From Prorocentrum cordatum (Eukaryota; Sar; Dinophyceae; Prorocentrales; Prorocentraceae): DNA of 35,657 bases. This document shows, in pieces, positions 1-9,210 of this stretch (within the stretch, counting starts at the first letter, position 1; every line of letters starts with the position of its first letter). The position numbers and the translations under genes were made by a program. The stretch spans positions 366,861 through 402,517 of the forward strand of contig CAUYUJ010004014.1 in NCBI GenBank assembly GCA_963575745.1. The letters are read 5' to 3'. The notes beneath the pieces were generated by a model. The model saw nothing but the letters and a program-made list of their open reading frames with translations. It was not told the origin of the DNA and did no database searches.

Positions 1-4
1 ATAA

Positions 5-60
5 AAAAGAGGCTTCGTTCCTTATTTATCGTTCCTTAGGTCAGGCCGATGACTGTACAT
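5..60 (+). repeat. Repeat P, copy 3 (fragment at window edge)
   Basis: This stretch matches the right part of the repeat at 2123-2303. Both share the run GTTCCTT, a second GTTCCTT and then GACTGTACA in the same order and spacing. The copy is cut by the window start. No coding frame fits it. It is a dispersed repeat of unknown class. Confidence 0.5.
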
Positions 61-1130
61 CAACAGACTGTCGTGTGCCGTCTTCCCTTGCCGTTGCCGC
101 TGGCGTGCTGCGCAGGCTGCAGGCCTTCAGGCCGGAGCGCCAGCAGCGCGGAGGTGGGCTCCATACATCTTAGGCGATGCTTCAGAAAACTTAAGTTTTC
201 GGCCAGAGTCTCGATTATTATTAACGTTTTAATGTAAATCTTAAGATTGTAGTAGAAATGTTGGTTTTTTATTAAAGTTCTGAGACTATGAATTTCTTAA
301 CCCATGATTTCTTAAGCATTTCGCAGGGTGTATGCCCGTGATCTTCTGTCTGGGTGGGCACAACCAGCCTTGCACATTGGTTGGATTGTCCCTTTCACAG
401 GGTATGAGCGAAATCCTGCCATTTCCGTGGCGGTGCGACACAATGATTGTCGCACAGGTTGTCCAGTTTGTTGTGTTCGTCAGGCGTCTTCGTATTTTCT
501 AGAGCGGAGCGTGTCGTTTTGAGCATGTGCAATCACGAAGGGCTTGCCTCGCAACCAGGCTCCCGCGTCCGCAAAGGACCTAAGTTGCAAGCGGGCCTCC
601 GCTTCGGCTGACGATGTTGCGCTCGCGCCTGCCTGCAGTCAGGCACTTCGAGGTGGCCGCGGCGACCAGCAAGGTCTCCTGGAGGCAGAAAGTTGCCCAG
701 TCCCTCCAGTCGTAATGCTCTTGTTGGCCCACCCGCCGAGGAGCCCGGAGAGCGCCGTGGCGCCCGGCGGGCTCCTCGACTTCCTGCTCGCCGACGTGGC
801 GCACGTGGCGCTGAGGCGCGAGGGCTGGCGGCGGCCCTCCTGAGGCGAGGGACCGCCGGGCCCGCGCGCCGCTTGGCCCAAGACCGATTCGATGGGATAA
901 GCACCGTCACCATGAGCCAAGACCAAGACGTCACGGGATGTTGTCGTAGCCTGCCGCGGTTCTGGTCCGCACGCGTTGTCGCCGATTCGCCGGGACGGTC
1001 CACATGCTCAACGATTCGGCGGTGGCCAAGATGGACGGTGGTCAAGATCGACACCGCCGTTTCCTCGTTGAGCCTTTGGTCATGGTCACCGATTCTTCCA
1101 CCTACGAATTGACGCCCCAGGGGGCGGAGT
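61..1130. other. No gene recognised; unassigned single-copy-like DNA
   Basis: Short open frames occur on both strands but none has a recognisable motif, a believable start or a steady codon bias. Positions 190-320 are AT-richer than the rest. From 540 onward the sequence is GC-rich with short inverted CG runs. I see no RNA gene, promoter or terminator here. Confidence 0.4.
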
Positions 1131-1169
1131 GCATCGGCCCCCAATCGCCCATGCATCGCCAGTCGGGGG
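1131..1169 (+). repeat. Repeat J, copy 1
   Basis: About 39 bp match 20203-20242 with few differences. The shared core is CCCCCAATCGCCCAT followed by ATCGCC and a G run. Fragments of the same ATCGCCGAT word recur just downstream near 1242-1250, as they do around copy 2. Its class is unknown. Confidence 0.5.
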
Positions 1170-1628
1170 CATGAGCGTCCCGCCGCGCTCAGGAGCGCGC
1201 GGCTTCGCTCTCGGGGCACCGTCGCTGCTCCGCTGGCGACCTATCGCCGATCCCGTGTCAGCCCTCGAAGCAGCAAAGCACCGCGCAGGCGCGCGCCCAA
1301 CGCTTCACCTGGGGCGGCCCGAGGGAAGAGGGGGGAAGGCTGGGAAACGCAAGCCAAGGACAACAAAACAATGTTTTGATCCGCGGGTCGAGAGCGCACC
1401 TCTTCCGGTCGAAGCTAAGCGGGCCGCGCGGAGCTTGAATTAAAAGGACAACAAAACAAGCAGCAACGAACGGCAGCGGCGGCGAGACACGACGGCCGAC
1501 GGCAAGCACGCAGGGAAGCAGAGGCAAGAGGCACGGCCCCCCCCCCGGGAGCCCGCCCGCCCCCCCCCACTCGGTCCCCCCTCGTCCCCAGCAGCAGTGC
1601 AGGCACGGCTGGACACACGCGACGTCGA
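1170..1628. other. No gene recognised
   Basis: GC-rich unassigned sequence. It contains two similar AGGACAACAAAACAA words (about 1358 and 1445) and C runs near 1540-1570. Open frames on both strands appear to be consequences of base composition. Confidence 0.35.
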
Positions 1629-1746
1629 GGGGGGCGGAGGAGGAGGAGGAGGAGGAGGAGGAGGAGGAGGAGGACGGGGAGGAAGAGTGGGAGGAGTGGG
1701 AGGAGGAGGAGGAGGAGGAGGAGGAGGAGGAGGACGACGACGAGGA

Positions 1747-1798
<52 letters not shown>

Positions 1799-1816
1799 GA
1801 GGAGGAGGAGGAGGAG
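1629..1816. repeat. GGA/GAC microsatellite
   Basis: A polypurine tract of GGA repeats with short interruptions, passing through a GAGGAC hexamer stretch at about 1740-1795. It creates long poly-Gly, poly-Arg or poly-Leu open frames in all phases. These are not taken as genes. Confidence 0.9.
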
Positions 1817-2122
1817 CCCTCGGCCGTGCTCGGCCCGACGGGGGCCCTCGCCGAGCCCTCTGGGGTCCGGCGGGAACACGGGCCCCCGGGGGGGGGGCTC
1901 AGAGGACCCCCGGGGGGGGGGTCCCACGCCGTGAGAGACTGCGACGTCGGGGGTGCGGGAAGAGCAGGGCTGACAGGTGGGCGACGCAGAGCAACGGGGT
2001 CGTCTGCACCGACATCGCGCGCGCGCAGGGTGCCCGCGCAAGGTGGTGGCGCGTGAGCGCCCTCGTTTCCACGGTAGCTCGCCGCGTTGGCGACCCGCGT
2101 AAGCCCCGGCGTCAGGTGGTTA

Positions 2123-2303
2123 CAGTCGGGGCCCTGAAGAAGGAACCCTTCTCGTTGGGGAGGGGCTCCGTGTTCCTTGATTGCTTCACAGTTTGCCTTG
2201 GGTTGCCTTTAGTTCTCGATGGGAAATCGAGGTTCAACTTGTGGATAGAAGGGGCCTCGTTCCTTGTTTCGGGTTCCTTGGGTCAACGCTCCGACTGTAC
2301 AGT
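2123..2303 (+). repeat. Repeat P, copy 1
   Basis: About 170 bp match the reverse complement of 15080-15250 along most of their length, including AAGGAACCCTT, GTTGGGGAGGGGCTC, the GCTTCACAG region and the GGGGCCTCGTTCCT end. The right end also matches the first 60 bases of the window. It is a dispersed repeat present in both orientations. No coding capacity is evident. Confidence 0.7.
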
Positions 2304-2407
2304 GGAAAACCCATGCCAAGAAACACCCCGCTTGCCTCCAGGGCGCCTTGGGTCTCGTGGGTGTCGTTGGTTTGGCTCTGGAAAGCGTGACGATACCACA
2401 TCAAAAA

Positions 2408-2456
2408 TGCATGGACGTCCTGGGGTCTCAGGCTTGGGTTTCTCGTGGAAGGTTTT
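2408..2456 (+). repeat. Repeat Q, copy 1
   Basis: About 45 bp match 15790-15842, with the shared core GGACGTCCTGGGGTCTCAGG followed by TTGGGTTT and a GTGGA word. It lies downstream of repeat P here. At the other locus P is inverted, so P and Q are probably separate repeats or a rearranged composite. Confidence 0.55.
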
Positions 2457-2671
2457 CTTTTTTATGGCCGAGCTTCTACTGTATGTGATCTCGCGCAAGA
2501 CCCCTCTACTGTCGTCGCTCAGGTGGTACCATTACCTCCCACCCCCCTCCAAACGGAAACACGGTCCCCCGGAGGACCGGGGCCCTCCGCCGCGCCAGCC
2601 CCCCCCGCGCGGCGCGTCCGCCGGCGCGCGAGGCGGTGGTGCGGATGAGGGATCGCTGCGCAGCGGTGGAA

Positions 2672-2792
2672 GAGAGAGGAGAAGGAGGAGGAGGAGGAGG
2701 AGGAGGAGGAGGGGGACGAGGGCGAGGGCGAGGGCGAGGACGAGGATGATGACGAGGAGGAGGAGGAGGACGAGGAGGAGGAGCGGATTGAA
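2672..2792. repeat. GGA microsatellite, degenerate
   Basis: GGA repeats with a GAGGGC and GAC interlude. This is a polypurine tract. The Arg/Glu-rich and Leu-rich open frames that cross it are composition artefacts. Confidence 0.85.
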
Positions 2793-2957
2793 AGCCAGGC
2801 GGCAACCTAGACATCTGATGTGTCTGTGCTTGCCTTGCGCGAAGTGTCTGAGACAGTGTTCGCAGTGTGTCTGTCGGTGAGGGCGTCTGCCGGAGAACGA
2901 TTTCCGCATTGATTTTCAGCACGTTGGAAGAATTCGGAATATGTGAGTGCAAGGGTG

Positions 2958-3152
2958 AAGTTCGACGAAGCACCATATCATAAACAGACATGTTCTGAGG
3001 TTTGTGCGGAATTCTTGGATCGGGGTTGGAGCCCCTTGGCAGCGCTTCCGGCGCCGCCCCTGGCGTGCTCCGCGCCCTAGGGAAGGGGGGTCTTGCGCCG
3101 ATCCAAGAAACCAGAGCGGAGCTCCGAAGAGGTGTATGTTCACCTTCTGCTA
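2958..3152 (+). mobile_element. Foldback element B, copy 3 (diverged)
   Basis: The two arms around 2975-3040 and 3095-3150 are inverted and match the arms of B copies 1 and 2. The left arm carries ATAAAC, TTCTGAGG and TTCTTGGATCGGGG. The right arm carries GCGCCGATCCAAGAA. The centre holds the same two GC-rich hairpins in decayed form. Arm-to-arm identity is lower than in the other copies, so this is the oldest of the three. No flanking duplication can be defined. Confidence 0.65.
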
Positions 3153-3500
3153 CGACTGGGAAACGGGGCGCAGGGGTGAAACGCAAGTGCACCAGGCAGC
3201 GAGCATGTACGGGTGGATCCCCAGGCGCTTTTAAACCGCACCCGAGTCGGACAGAGCCTCGGCCTGCGTGATCAGTACCAGACTCTGTTTGGAGGAGGAG
3301 CGGACGGGAGGGTCGACGATCGGAGTCTCCAGAGTGCTCTTATCCCTCTGGGGGGGCCTCTGGGAGGCCTCTCGTCGCCACTGCTGGGCACCTCCCCGGG
3401 AGCTCTTGTCAAGTTGCACCCCCTGCGTGGAGAGATCGGGGCGTGAGTGTGTGGTCCCCCGAGCCCGGACAACCCCGAGACTCGAAAACATGTACCCTTC
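3153..3500. other. No gene recognised
   Basis: Unassigned GC-rich sequence. No repeat match within the window and no protein-like frame was found. Confidence 0.35.
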
Positions 3501-3845
3501 GGCGGGCCGGGGGCGGTAAAGAGGGGGGTGATGATTGGGAACCCCCAAACCGGGTGGTGAGATACCAGGTGGCGACCTGGAATCCCCAAAAAGGTCACCG
3601 CTGGGTTTGGGGACGCGGGGTCACCACCGGGTTTTGTGACTCCTGGACCCCCCAGCGTTCGGGACATCCTCGGAAAACCGCACGAGTCCCCAAAACGGGT
3701 GGTGACACCAAATCGCCTGAGACTCACCGCCAGGTGTTGTCACCACCACGTTTGGGGACTACCAAGATGACTAGGGGGGGGGGATATGAAGGGGGGGTCT
3801 CACCCTTCTGTGGGCCGGGGGCGGCAAAGAGGGGGGGTGATGACC
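3495..3845. repeat. Inverted-repeat region M bounded by a direct repeat
   Basis: Two direct copies of a purine-rich word (3495-3535 and 3802-3845; core GGGCCGGGGGCGG then AAAGAGGGGGGTGATGA) bracket an imperfect foldback. Its left arm is at 3537-3575 with CCCCCAAACCGGGTGGTGA, and its right arm at 3731-3764 holds the inverted form TCACCACCACGTTTGGGG. More copies of the GGTGGTGA/TCACCACC word lie between. A mobile origin is likely but not proven. Confidence 0.5.
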
Positions 3846-3960
3846 AGGGGGGGGGAGGATATGGAGGGGGGCCAGGGTAGCTCCCTAGATCTCATGACGC
3901 CTCTTCTCACTTCGCTGCGTCCTCAGCCCGCCCCTGGGCCGCGAACATGGACGATTGGCG
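3802..3960 (+). repeat. Repeat N, copy 1
   Basis: It matches 23235-23425 and the shorter 12585-12690 copy. The shared features, in order, are a GGGGGCGG-AAAGAGGGGGG start, a GATCTC-TG-CGCCTCT word, and CTGGGCCGCG-ACATG. This copy is the most diverged at its right end. Confidence 0.5.
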
Positions 3961-4034
3961 TTTACTGAACGGCCCGGGGCGTTTACTATGCAACCCTGCC
4001 CTGTCTGATTCCTTCTTTGGGTGCGTTACTAAGC

Positions 4035-4116
4035 TAGGGGGCCACATGCGAACCCTACCCCATACCCCCTCAGAAATCGTGGGGGGTAGGGGTAGGGTTC
4101 GCATGTGGCCCCCTAT
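4035..4116. mobile_element. Short palindromic foldback L
   Basis: Two arms of about 35 bp are near-perfect inverses. The left arm starts TAGGGGGCCACATGCG and the right arm ends with CGCATGTGGCCCCCTA, around a loop of roughly 12 nt. The dinucleotide TA stands at both outer edges, as expected for TA-targeting (Tc1/mariner-type) miniature elements. The TA duplication is too short to be strong evidence. Only one copy was found. Confidence 0.6.
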
Positions 4117-4200
4117 AAACGGCTTCATCGCGTGTCGGGGTGGCTATCCTCGGGGTGGATGTTCTGCCCTCGAGACTCGGGGTGGAGGATCAGGAGAGGA

Positions 4201-4352
4201 AAAAACACACAGACACAAGTAATCGTCGATTCCCAGGAAAATATAGGAAAATAGGGGAAGTGGGGGGGAAGACAAAAACCCAGAAAATATTTGAAAATAT
4301 GGGGAATCCTTTTATTTGTGTGTATTTATTTGTGTGTCCTGGGGCCCCTTCA
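4201..4352 (+). mobile_element. Element D, copy 1
   Basis: About 152 bp match 5009-5161 over the full length. It starts with an A run plus CACACAGACACA, passes through AGTGGGGGGGAAGACAAAAA, and ends TGTGTCCTGGGGCCCCTTCA. The two ends are imperfect inverses of each other (GTGTGT against ACACAC, and GATTCCC near both sides). GAGGA occurs directly on each side (4196-4200 and 4353-4357), a possible 5-bp target duplication. Confidence 0.7.
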
Positions 4353-4529
4353 GAGGAGGCCGTTCCCAGGAGGGGCGTCGAGAGCCGAGAGGCCCGGGGC
4401 TCCGCGCGCGGCGGGCGGGTGGCTGGGCACGCGGGCGTCCGCGTGCTCCGCGCGTCGGCCCGCGCCGTTCTCCTGCGCCGCGGCAGCGTCGCCGCTGCCA
4501 CCAGCCAGCAGCGCCTGGTTCGACTAGAC

Positions 4530-4693
4530 GTAAGAGTGACTTTTCGCTGGAGTGACCTTTGGTGCGGGCACAGATGGGTCCCCAGATGGCTGGAAACGGA
4601 GCAGGAGTAACGGCTTGCGCGCCCAGGCTTGGTCCCCACGTGGCCCCCAAAAAGCCGCGCACTAAAGGTCACTCTTACCCAGGGTCACTCTTG
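4530..4693 (+). mobile_element. Foldback E
   Basis: The left arm has TAAGAGTGAC and then GAGTGACCTTTGGTGCG. The right arm has the inverse order, CGCACTAAAGGTCACTCTTA and then GGTCACTCTTGCG. This gives two nested arm pairs around a roughly 80-bp centre. It lies between the two D elements. It is a single copy and no convincing target duplication was seen. Confidence 0.6.
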
Positions 4694-4788
4694 CGTGTAG
4701 CCGACTGGTGGCGGCTCTCAGCAGCGAGCCCCCCCCGATCGCTTCGCGGAGCTGGACCAGCCAGCCGGGGAGCGGCAGAGGAGCGTCT

Positions 4789-4995
4789 GGGCGCCCGAAA
4801 AGGGTGCGGAAAGAGTGGGCACAATGCCCAACAGCAGCTCTGGCTCATTTTGAACAGGACTCGCTGTCCGCGCCGCCGCGGACTGTGTCGGTTCGAGACA
4901 GAAGGCCGCCTGCCCAACAGCGGCCGCCGTTGGTTTTGGACAACGTTTGCTGTTGGGCATTGTGCCCATTATTTCCGCACCCATTTCGGGCGTCC
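4789..4995 (+). mobile_element. Foldback element C, copy 1
   Basis: It matches C copies 2 and 3 for about 207 bp. The outer arms are GGGCGCCCGAAA and TTTCGGGCGTCC. An inner pair, GGGCACAATGCCCAACAGC and GCTGTTGGGCATTGTGCCC, extends the stem. The centre carries ACTCGCTGTCC, GCCGCCGCGG and CGCCTGCCCAACAGCGGCCG. No coding frame. Copy 1 has one arm mismatch relative to copy 2. Confidence 0.8.
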
Positions 4996-5008
4996 AAATT
5001 CAAGAGGG

Positions 5009-5161
5009 AAAAAAACACACAGACACAATTAATCGTCGAGTCCCAGGGAAAGATGGGAAAACATGGGAAGTGGGGGGGAAGACAAAAACCCGGAAAATAT
5101 AAGAAAATATGGGGAATCTTTTTATTTGTGTGTATCTATGTGTGTGTCCTGGGGCCCCTTC
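5009..5161 (+). mobile_element. Element D, copy 2
   Basis: A second full copy of D in the same orientation as copy 1, about 810 bp downstream and starting only about 14 bp after C copy 1. The two D copies could alternatively be read as direct terminal repeats of a small composite holding E and C1, but D occurs as a self-inverted unit. No clean flanking duplication is visible here. Confidence 0.7.
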
Positions 5162-5257
5162 ACAAAGCCTGGCAGGGGTCTGGGGAGCCACGCAGGTGCA
5201 GGTGCCAGACGTCCGCGGGCGCCTATAGATCCGCAGGCCGCCGCGACGGAGGAGGCG

Positions 5258-5388
5258 CTTGGCATCGCTCGGACGTGTGCGTTTTTCCTTCGGCGAGGAC
5301 CATCGAGGAGCATCCTTGATCATTTGGCGAAAAAGCCACGCACGAAGCCGGAAAAAGCACAGGGAATGGACGTCCGAGCGATGGCCAG
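5258..5388 (+). mobile_element. MITE-like element A, copy 1
   Basis: A 131-bp element starting CTTGGCATCGCTCGGACGT and ending ACGTCCGAGCGATGGCCAG, so the ends are inverted repeats. Its interior has a T run, TCGGCGAGG, CATCGAGGAGCAT and GCGAAAAAGCCACGCACGAA. GGCG is duplicated directly at both edges (5254-5257 and 5389-5392). It has no coding capacity. Confidence 0.9.
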
Positions 5389-5584
5389 GGCGGGCGCCGA
5401 GGGAGGCAGGCCCCGGGCCCCGGGAGCTCTGCCCGGGGCCAGGCTCGCCCCCGCCCTGCCCCGGGGGCCCGTGGGGGGCCCCACGGGAGCCCGAGGGCGG
5501 CGAGAGGCCGTCCAGGGCTGGGGCCCTCCTCTCTGCCCTGTGCCGTTCCCCGGGGGCGTCATGCTCGGCATCGGCGCTGGCGCA
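5389..5584. other. GC-rich spacer, no gene recognised
   Basis: GC-rich sequence with long G/C palindromic words. No repeat match or protein-like frame was found. Confidence 0.3.
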
Positions 5585-5812
5585 TCCTCCTCCTCCTCCT
5601 CCTCCTCCTCCTCCTCCTCCTCCTCCTCCTCCTCCTCCTCCTCCTCCTCCTCCTCCTCCTCCTCCTCCTCCTCCTCCTCCTCCTCCTCCTCCTCCTCCTC
5701 CTCCTCCTCCACCCTTCCTCCTCCTCCTCCTCATCCTCCTCCTCCTCCTCCAACTCCGCCTCTTCCTCCTCCTCCAACTCCGCCTCCTCCTCCTCCTCCT
5801 CCTCCGATCGAG
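5585..5812. repeat. TCC microsatellite (42 perfect units plus decayed tail)
   Basis: Positions 5585-5710 are 126 bp of uninterrupted TCC. A decayed TCC/CAACTCCGCC tail follows to about 5812. It is polypyrimidine on this strand and gives Ser, Pro, Leu, Glu, Arg or Gly runs depending on frame. These are not genes. Confidence 0.95.
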
Positions 5813-6384
5813 ATTCTCGCCCAGTCGGGCACGATCCCACTCAATGCGGCTCGAATGGTCCGGCCCGGCCCCACCGAGCGAACCCAGCCTGGTCCCCGGC
5901 TTCAGCCGGCCCGCTCCTGCGCGATGGCCTCTCAATCGGGCTGAGCAGCCTTCAGTCTCTGGGAGTACGCTCAAACTCGGGCTCGCCCACCCTTTTCGAC
6001 GAGCGCGACTTGGATTTTGACGGCCCAGTCTCCATTGGATGTTTGCAGCAGGAGCTCGGGTCAAATTGCAGAGCGGGCTTCGCCAGTTTCCTGACGGCCC
6101 CGACGGGCCAACCCGAGTCCCCCGAACCCGAGCCTTATCGGCGTCACCCTAACATACTTGTACTATATGTGCGTCGCCTCCCTCAGGGGCGATGCGCGCA
6201 CCGAGAAATCTCATAGTATATGCGCCGTGGCGCGCGCTTTCTGGCCACACCGCTCGGCCGCGTCGATTGGCGGAGTGCCCATGTTTCTGCTCCCGAGAGG
6301 GTGCTGCCGCCGCACGTGCTGCGGGCCGACGCCCGCCGGAGCTGGTCCCCGGGTCGTTTTCACCACACGCTGTGCTGCTAAACG
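5813..6384. other. No gene recognised
   Basis: Unassigned sequence of mixed composition with no internal repeat match found. Open frames are short and lack motifs. Confidence 0.35.
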
Positions 6385-6515
6385 CTTGGCATCGCTCGGA
6401 CGTGTGCGCTTTTCCTTCGGCGAGGACCACCGAGGAGCATCCTTGATCAGTTGGCGAAAAAAACACGCACGAAGCCGAAAAAAGCACAGGGAATGGACGT
6501 CCGAGCGATGGCCAG
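6385..6515 (+). mobile_element. MITE-like element A, copy 2
   Basis: 131 bp, nearly identical to copy 1 including both inverted ends. The flanks are AACG and TACG, a 3-of-4 match that is consistent with a decayed 4-bp target duplication. Confidence 0.88.
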
Positions 6516-7310
6516 TACGAGGGTTCTGCCCGTCTTCACTTAGAGGCCCCAGCTCCCAGATCCCGAGTGTTTCTTGGTCGCGCTTGGGGGCGGTGAGTGC
6601 AGCTGTGGCGGAGGAGTCTTCTAGTCGCGGTGGCCGGGCAAGTTCGTTAGGTCGCGCGCGCAGCGTCAGATAAAGTTCCAGCCTTGAGAGCGATGGTGCC
6701 CAGTTATCGGTGAATTGGGAACCACCTATTCGGGCTTCTTTCTTAGATTGGCGTTGCCCTCATCAGCGCTCTCACCATCACTTCCCGTTGCTCTCACCAA
6801 TACCCCTCCCCTCCTCCGTCTCCTCATTGTCTTTATGTTGTTCAAGCTGGCGTTAAGGATTCGCCTTTGGAGTCAAGTGCTTTGGCATCCATATGTTCTG
6901 GGCCGCACTTGCATGTTTTGTTGGTTCATCTGTCCAAGGGTACCCTGGCGTATCGGCGCATTACAGGCGCCTTGTATCCTTGTATTCCACACTATGACAC
7001 GTGATGATCGTACATTCTTCACGTTTCGCGTATCCCCACCTCCCTCTCTATGTTTTCCCTTGGGTGATGGCACAGCCTGCCCCTGCTTGCACGGCGTTCG
7101 ACCCGTTTCGCGCGCCCGCGTACCAAAAGGTATCCCCACCATCCCATTCGGAAATTTGGTCCATGAGAGTTGGCGGGAAACGGGGTGAAGAGACGCATGG
7201 TGTAGTGAAACACAGTTGGCAACCAGGGTGGACAGAAAGATCATTAGGAGCAAGGGGGTAGCCTTAGAGGACCTCGTCGGGCCATCCCTGAGGCCCGCGT
7301 GGGGGCGAGG
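6516..7310. other. No gene recognised
   Basis: Unassigned sequence. It contains a pyrimidine-rich stretch at about 6770-6830. It also holds a loosely repeated phrase (about 7015-7040 and 7105-7145, with CGTTTCGCG and TATCCCCACC), suggesting an old local duplication. No protein family is recognised. Confidence 0.35.
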
Positions 7311-7570
7311 GGAGGAGGAGGAGGAGGAGGAGGAGGAGGAGGAGGAGGAGGAGGAGGAGAAGGAGGAGGAGGAGGAGGAGGAGGAGGAGGAGGAGGAGGA
7401 GGAGGAGGAGGAGGAGGAGGAGGAGGAGGAGGAGGAGGAGGAGCGGGAGGAGGGAGACGACGACCACGACCACGACGACGAGGAAGAGGAGTAAAAGGGA
7501 AAGGAAGATGAGGGCAAGGACAAGGACGAGGAGGAGGAGGAGGAGAGCAACGAGGACGAGGGCATCGCCC
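7311..7570. repeat. GGA microsatellite with decayed tail
   Basis: GGA repeats from 7312 to about 7443 with a single GAGAAGG interruption, then a degenerate GAC/GAGGA tail. Poly-Glu and poly-Gly frames arise from it and are dismissed. Confidence 0.93.
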
Positions 7571-7574
7571 TCAA

Positions 7575-7885
7575 AGTCGCCTTTCGGAGCCCTCGTGGGA
7601 CACGTTTGGGAAATCTTGGGGTCCTCTTTGGGGCTCTTTTCGAGGGTCTTGGGGCCCTCTTGGGGCTCTCTGTTAGAGGCCTGTTGGGAGCCCTGGAGGG
7701 CCTTGGGGCCACCGTGGAGGGCGTCGGCGAACGCAGAGGGGCTCCTAACGTTTAGTGCCCCCCCTGGGGCCATCAACATCGCCCTCTGGGGGCCCTCTTG
7801 GTGCTCTCTCCTGGGCGCTCTTGGAGCTGCCTGGGGGGCCTCCGACGCCGCTCGTGGGCCTCTCTTGGGGGGCCACCCTGACGCC
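7575..7885 (+). repeat. Array H, block 1 (plus orientation)
   Basis: Degenerate tandem copies of 10-12 bp words of the type GGGGCCCTCTTGG and GGCTCTTTTCGAG. The block ends near a GCGAAAAGGCGAA word that recurs in the H blocks at 24.39 and 28.43 kb. Confidence 0.6.
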
Positions 7886-8189
7886 TCGAGAGCGCCTCGG
7901 AAGCGAAAAGGCGAAGAGGCAAAAATCGTTGAACGATGCTGTCGATCGTGTTCTTATCCATTGCTTTGCCGATCGGCGCTGGCCCTCGCATCCCCCCACC
8001 CCTGGAGAGGATCTTGGCTATTTTGGGAACCTCTTTCACACGGGTGGATTCTCCCCCACGGGCCACACATTTGCAAACAGTCGCTCTAAGCAGAGGTCCG
8101 TAGCCAGACACCCCGCCCCCTCCCCCCCTTCGGCCCAATGTCGAAACGCCGAATCAGAAAACGTTCACGGCGTTGGCCTCTAGGGGGGT
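7886..8189. other. No gene recognised
   Basis: Spacer between two H blocks. No protein-like frame was seen. Confidence 0.3.
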
Positions 8190-8370
8190 GGTCCCGAGGG
8201 GGGGCTCCGAGAGCAGTTGGAACCGTCCTGTGCCCCTCGTCGGGTCTTCTGGAGGAGTGTCGGAAGTTATCTCTTGAAGCATCGTCGGTGGTCTTGGGCC
8301 ATGTGGGAGGCCGTCTTGGAGCATCGGATGCCCTCTTGGAGCCATCTTGGGCGCCCCAACGCGTCGCGAA
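8190..8370 (+). repeat. Array H, block 2 (plus orientation)
   Basis: Short degenerate block with GTCTTCTGGAGG, GTGGTCTTGGGCC, GGCCGTCTTGGAGC and CCTCTTGGAGCC words typical of the H arrays. Confidence 0.5.
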
Positions 8371-8582
8371 ACCCCCAGGAACACCTCAGGGGGAGAGGCA
8401 AACCTCCCGAAGGGGAAGAGGTTTTTGGGAGAGGAAAGGAAGAGACCGCCAGACCACTTTTGCCCAAAGGGCTGCAGGGATTCTTAGCTGCTCGTCTGGC
8501 AAGTTCTGCTCCTACTCGCCACCCTCTCCCCGATTGTCATGTGCCTCGTCCTCCTGCTCCTCGTGTGCCGCCCCAGAGTTCC

Positions 8583-8712
8583 CTTGGCATTGCTCGGACG
8601 TGTGCATGTGTTCTCGGCGAGGACCATCGAAGAGCATGCTGGATCATCGTGCGGAAAATAAACGCACGAAGCCGAACAATGCATGGGGAATGGACGTCCG
8701 AGCGATGGCGAG
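8583..8712 (+). mobile_element. MITE-like element A, copy 3
   Basis: 130 bp with CTTGGCATTGCTCGGACGT at the left and GACGTCCGAGCGATGGCGAG at the right. The interior is more diverged (GTGTTCTCGGCGAGG). The flanks TTCC and CTCC match at 3 of 4 positions. Confidence 0.85.
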
Positions 8713-9210
8713 CTCCTCTGCCCTCCGCGCTTCTCCCCTTCTGCCCTCCACTCTTGCACCCGGCAGAGCACCTAGCAACCTTCTTGGGGACTCGCTACAG
8801 TCGCCAACCTCAGATAGCCGAATCGCACCACCTGCCAAAGGGAGGAGGAGAAGGAACCTCAACCCCCTCGCATCATAAAGAAGCATGGTGGAAAGGCTGC
8901 TTTTGGCAGGTGTCAGCTTCTGGGGGCTCATAAGGACCAGTCCCCAGGATTGCACAAAAAACGACCCAGGATGCAAGCCGTTCCTGGGAAGGGGTCGACA
9001 TTCCACATTTCTGGAATCCACGCTGTCCATAAACAATCACGAAGTCCGGATTCTGGTGAGAGGAAGGATGGGGAGCGGCAGGAAGAGGGTCGAAACATGC
9101 CGGAGTTTGTTGCACGGGGCTCTGTGAGGGCTCCAGGTTGTTACCGGGGGGGGTCCATCCATCCTTGTTGCCAGCGGGTGCCCATGGGCGAGGGGCAAGA
9201 ACCAGATAGT
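8713..9210. other. No gene recognised
   Basis: Unassigned sequence. Open frames of up to 130 residues on either strand show no motif. Confidence 0.3.

Noticed and set aside
1597-2880. A 427-codon open frame rich in Gly and Arg
   Set aside because: It runs through two GGA microsatellites and repeat P. The frame is open because GGA repeats have no stop codon in this phase. No domain and no coding signal outside the repeats.
4053-4100. AACCCTACCCC in palindrome L resembling telomere repeats
   Set aside because: There are only one or two imperfect units on each arm and no array. It is explained by the palindrome itself.
4880-4910. GGTTCGAGAC in element C resembling a tRNA-type B box
   Set aside because: The word is degraded in copy 3, no A box is placed correctly upstream, and there is no cloverleaf or T-run terminator. 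Not called a SINE.
5000-6064. A 354-codon minus-strand frame and companion poly-Glu, poly-Ser and poly-Pro frames
   Set aside because: They are created by the 42-unit TCC tract and also cross the mobile elements D2 and A1. All three phases are open, as expected for a microsatellite.
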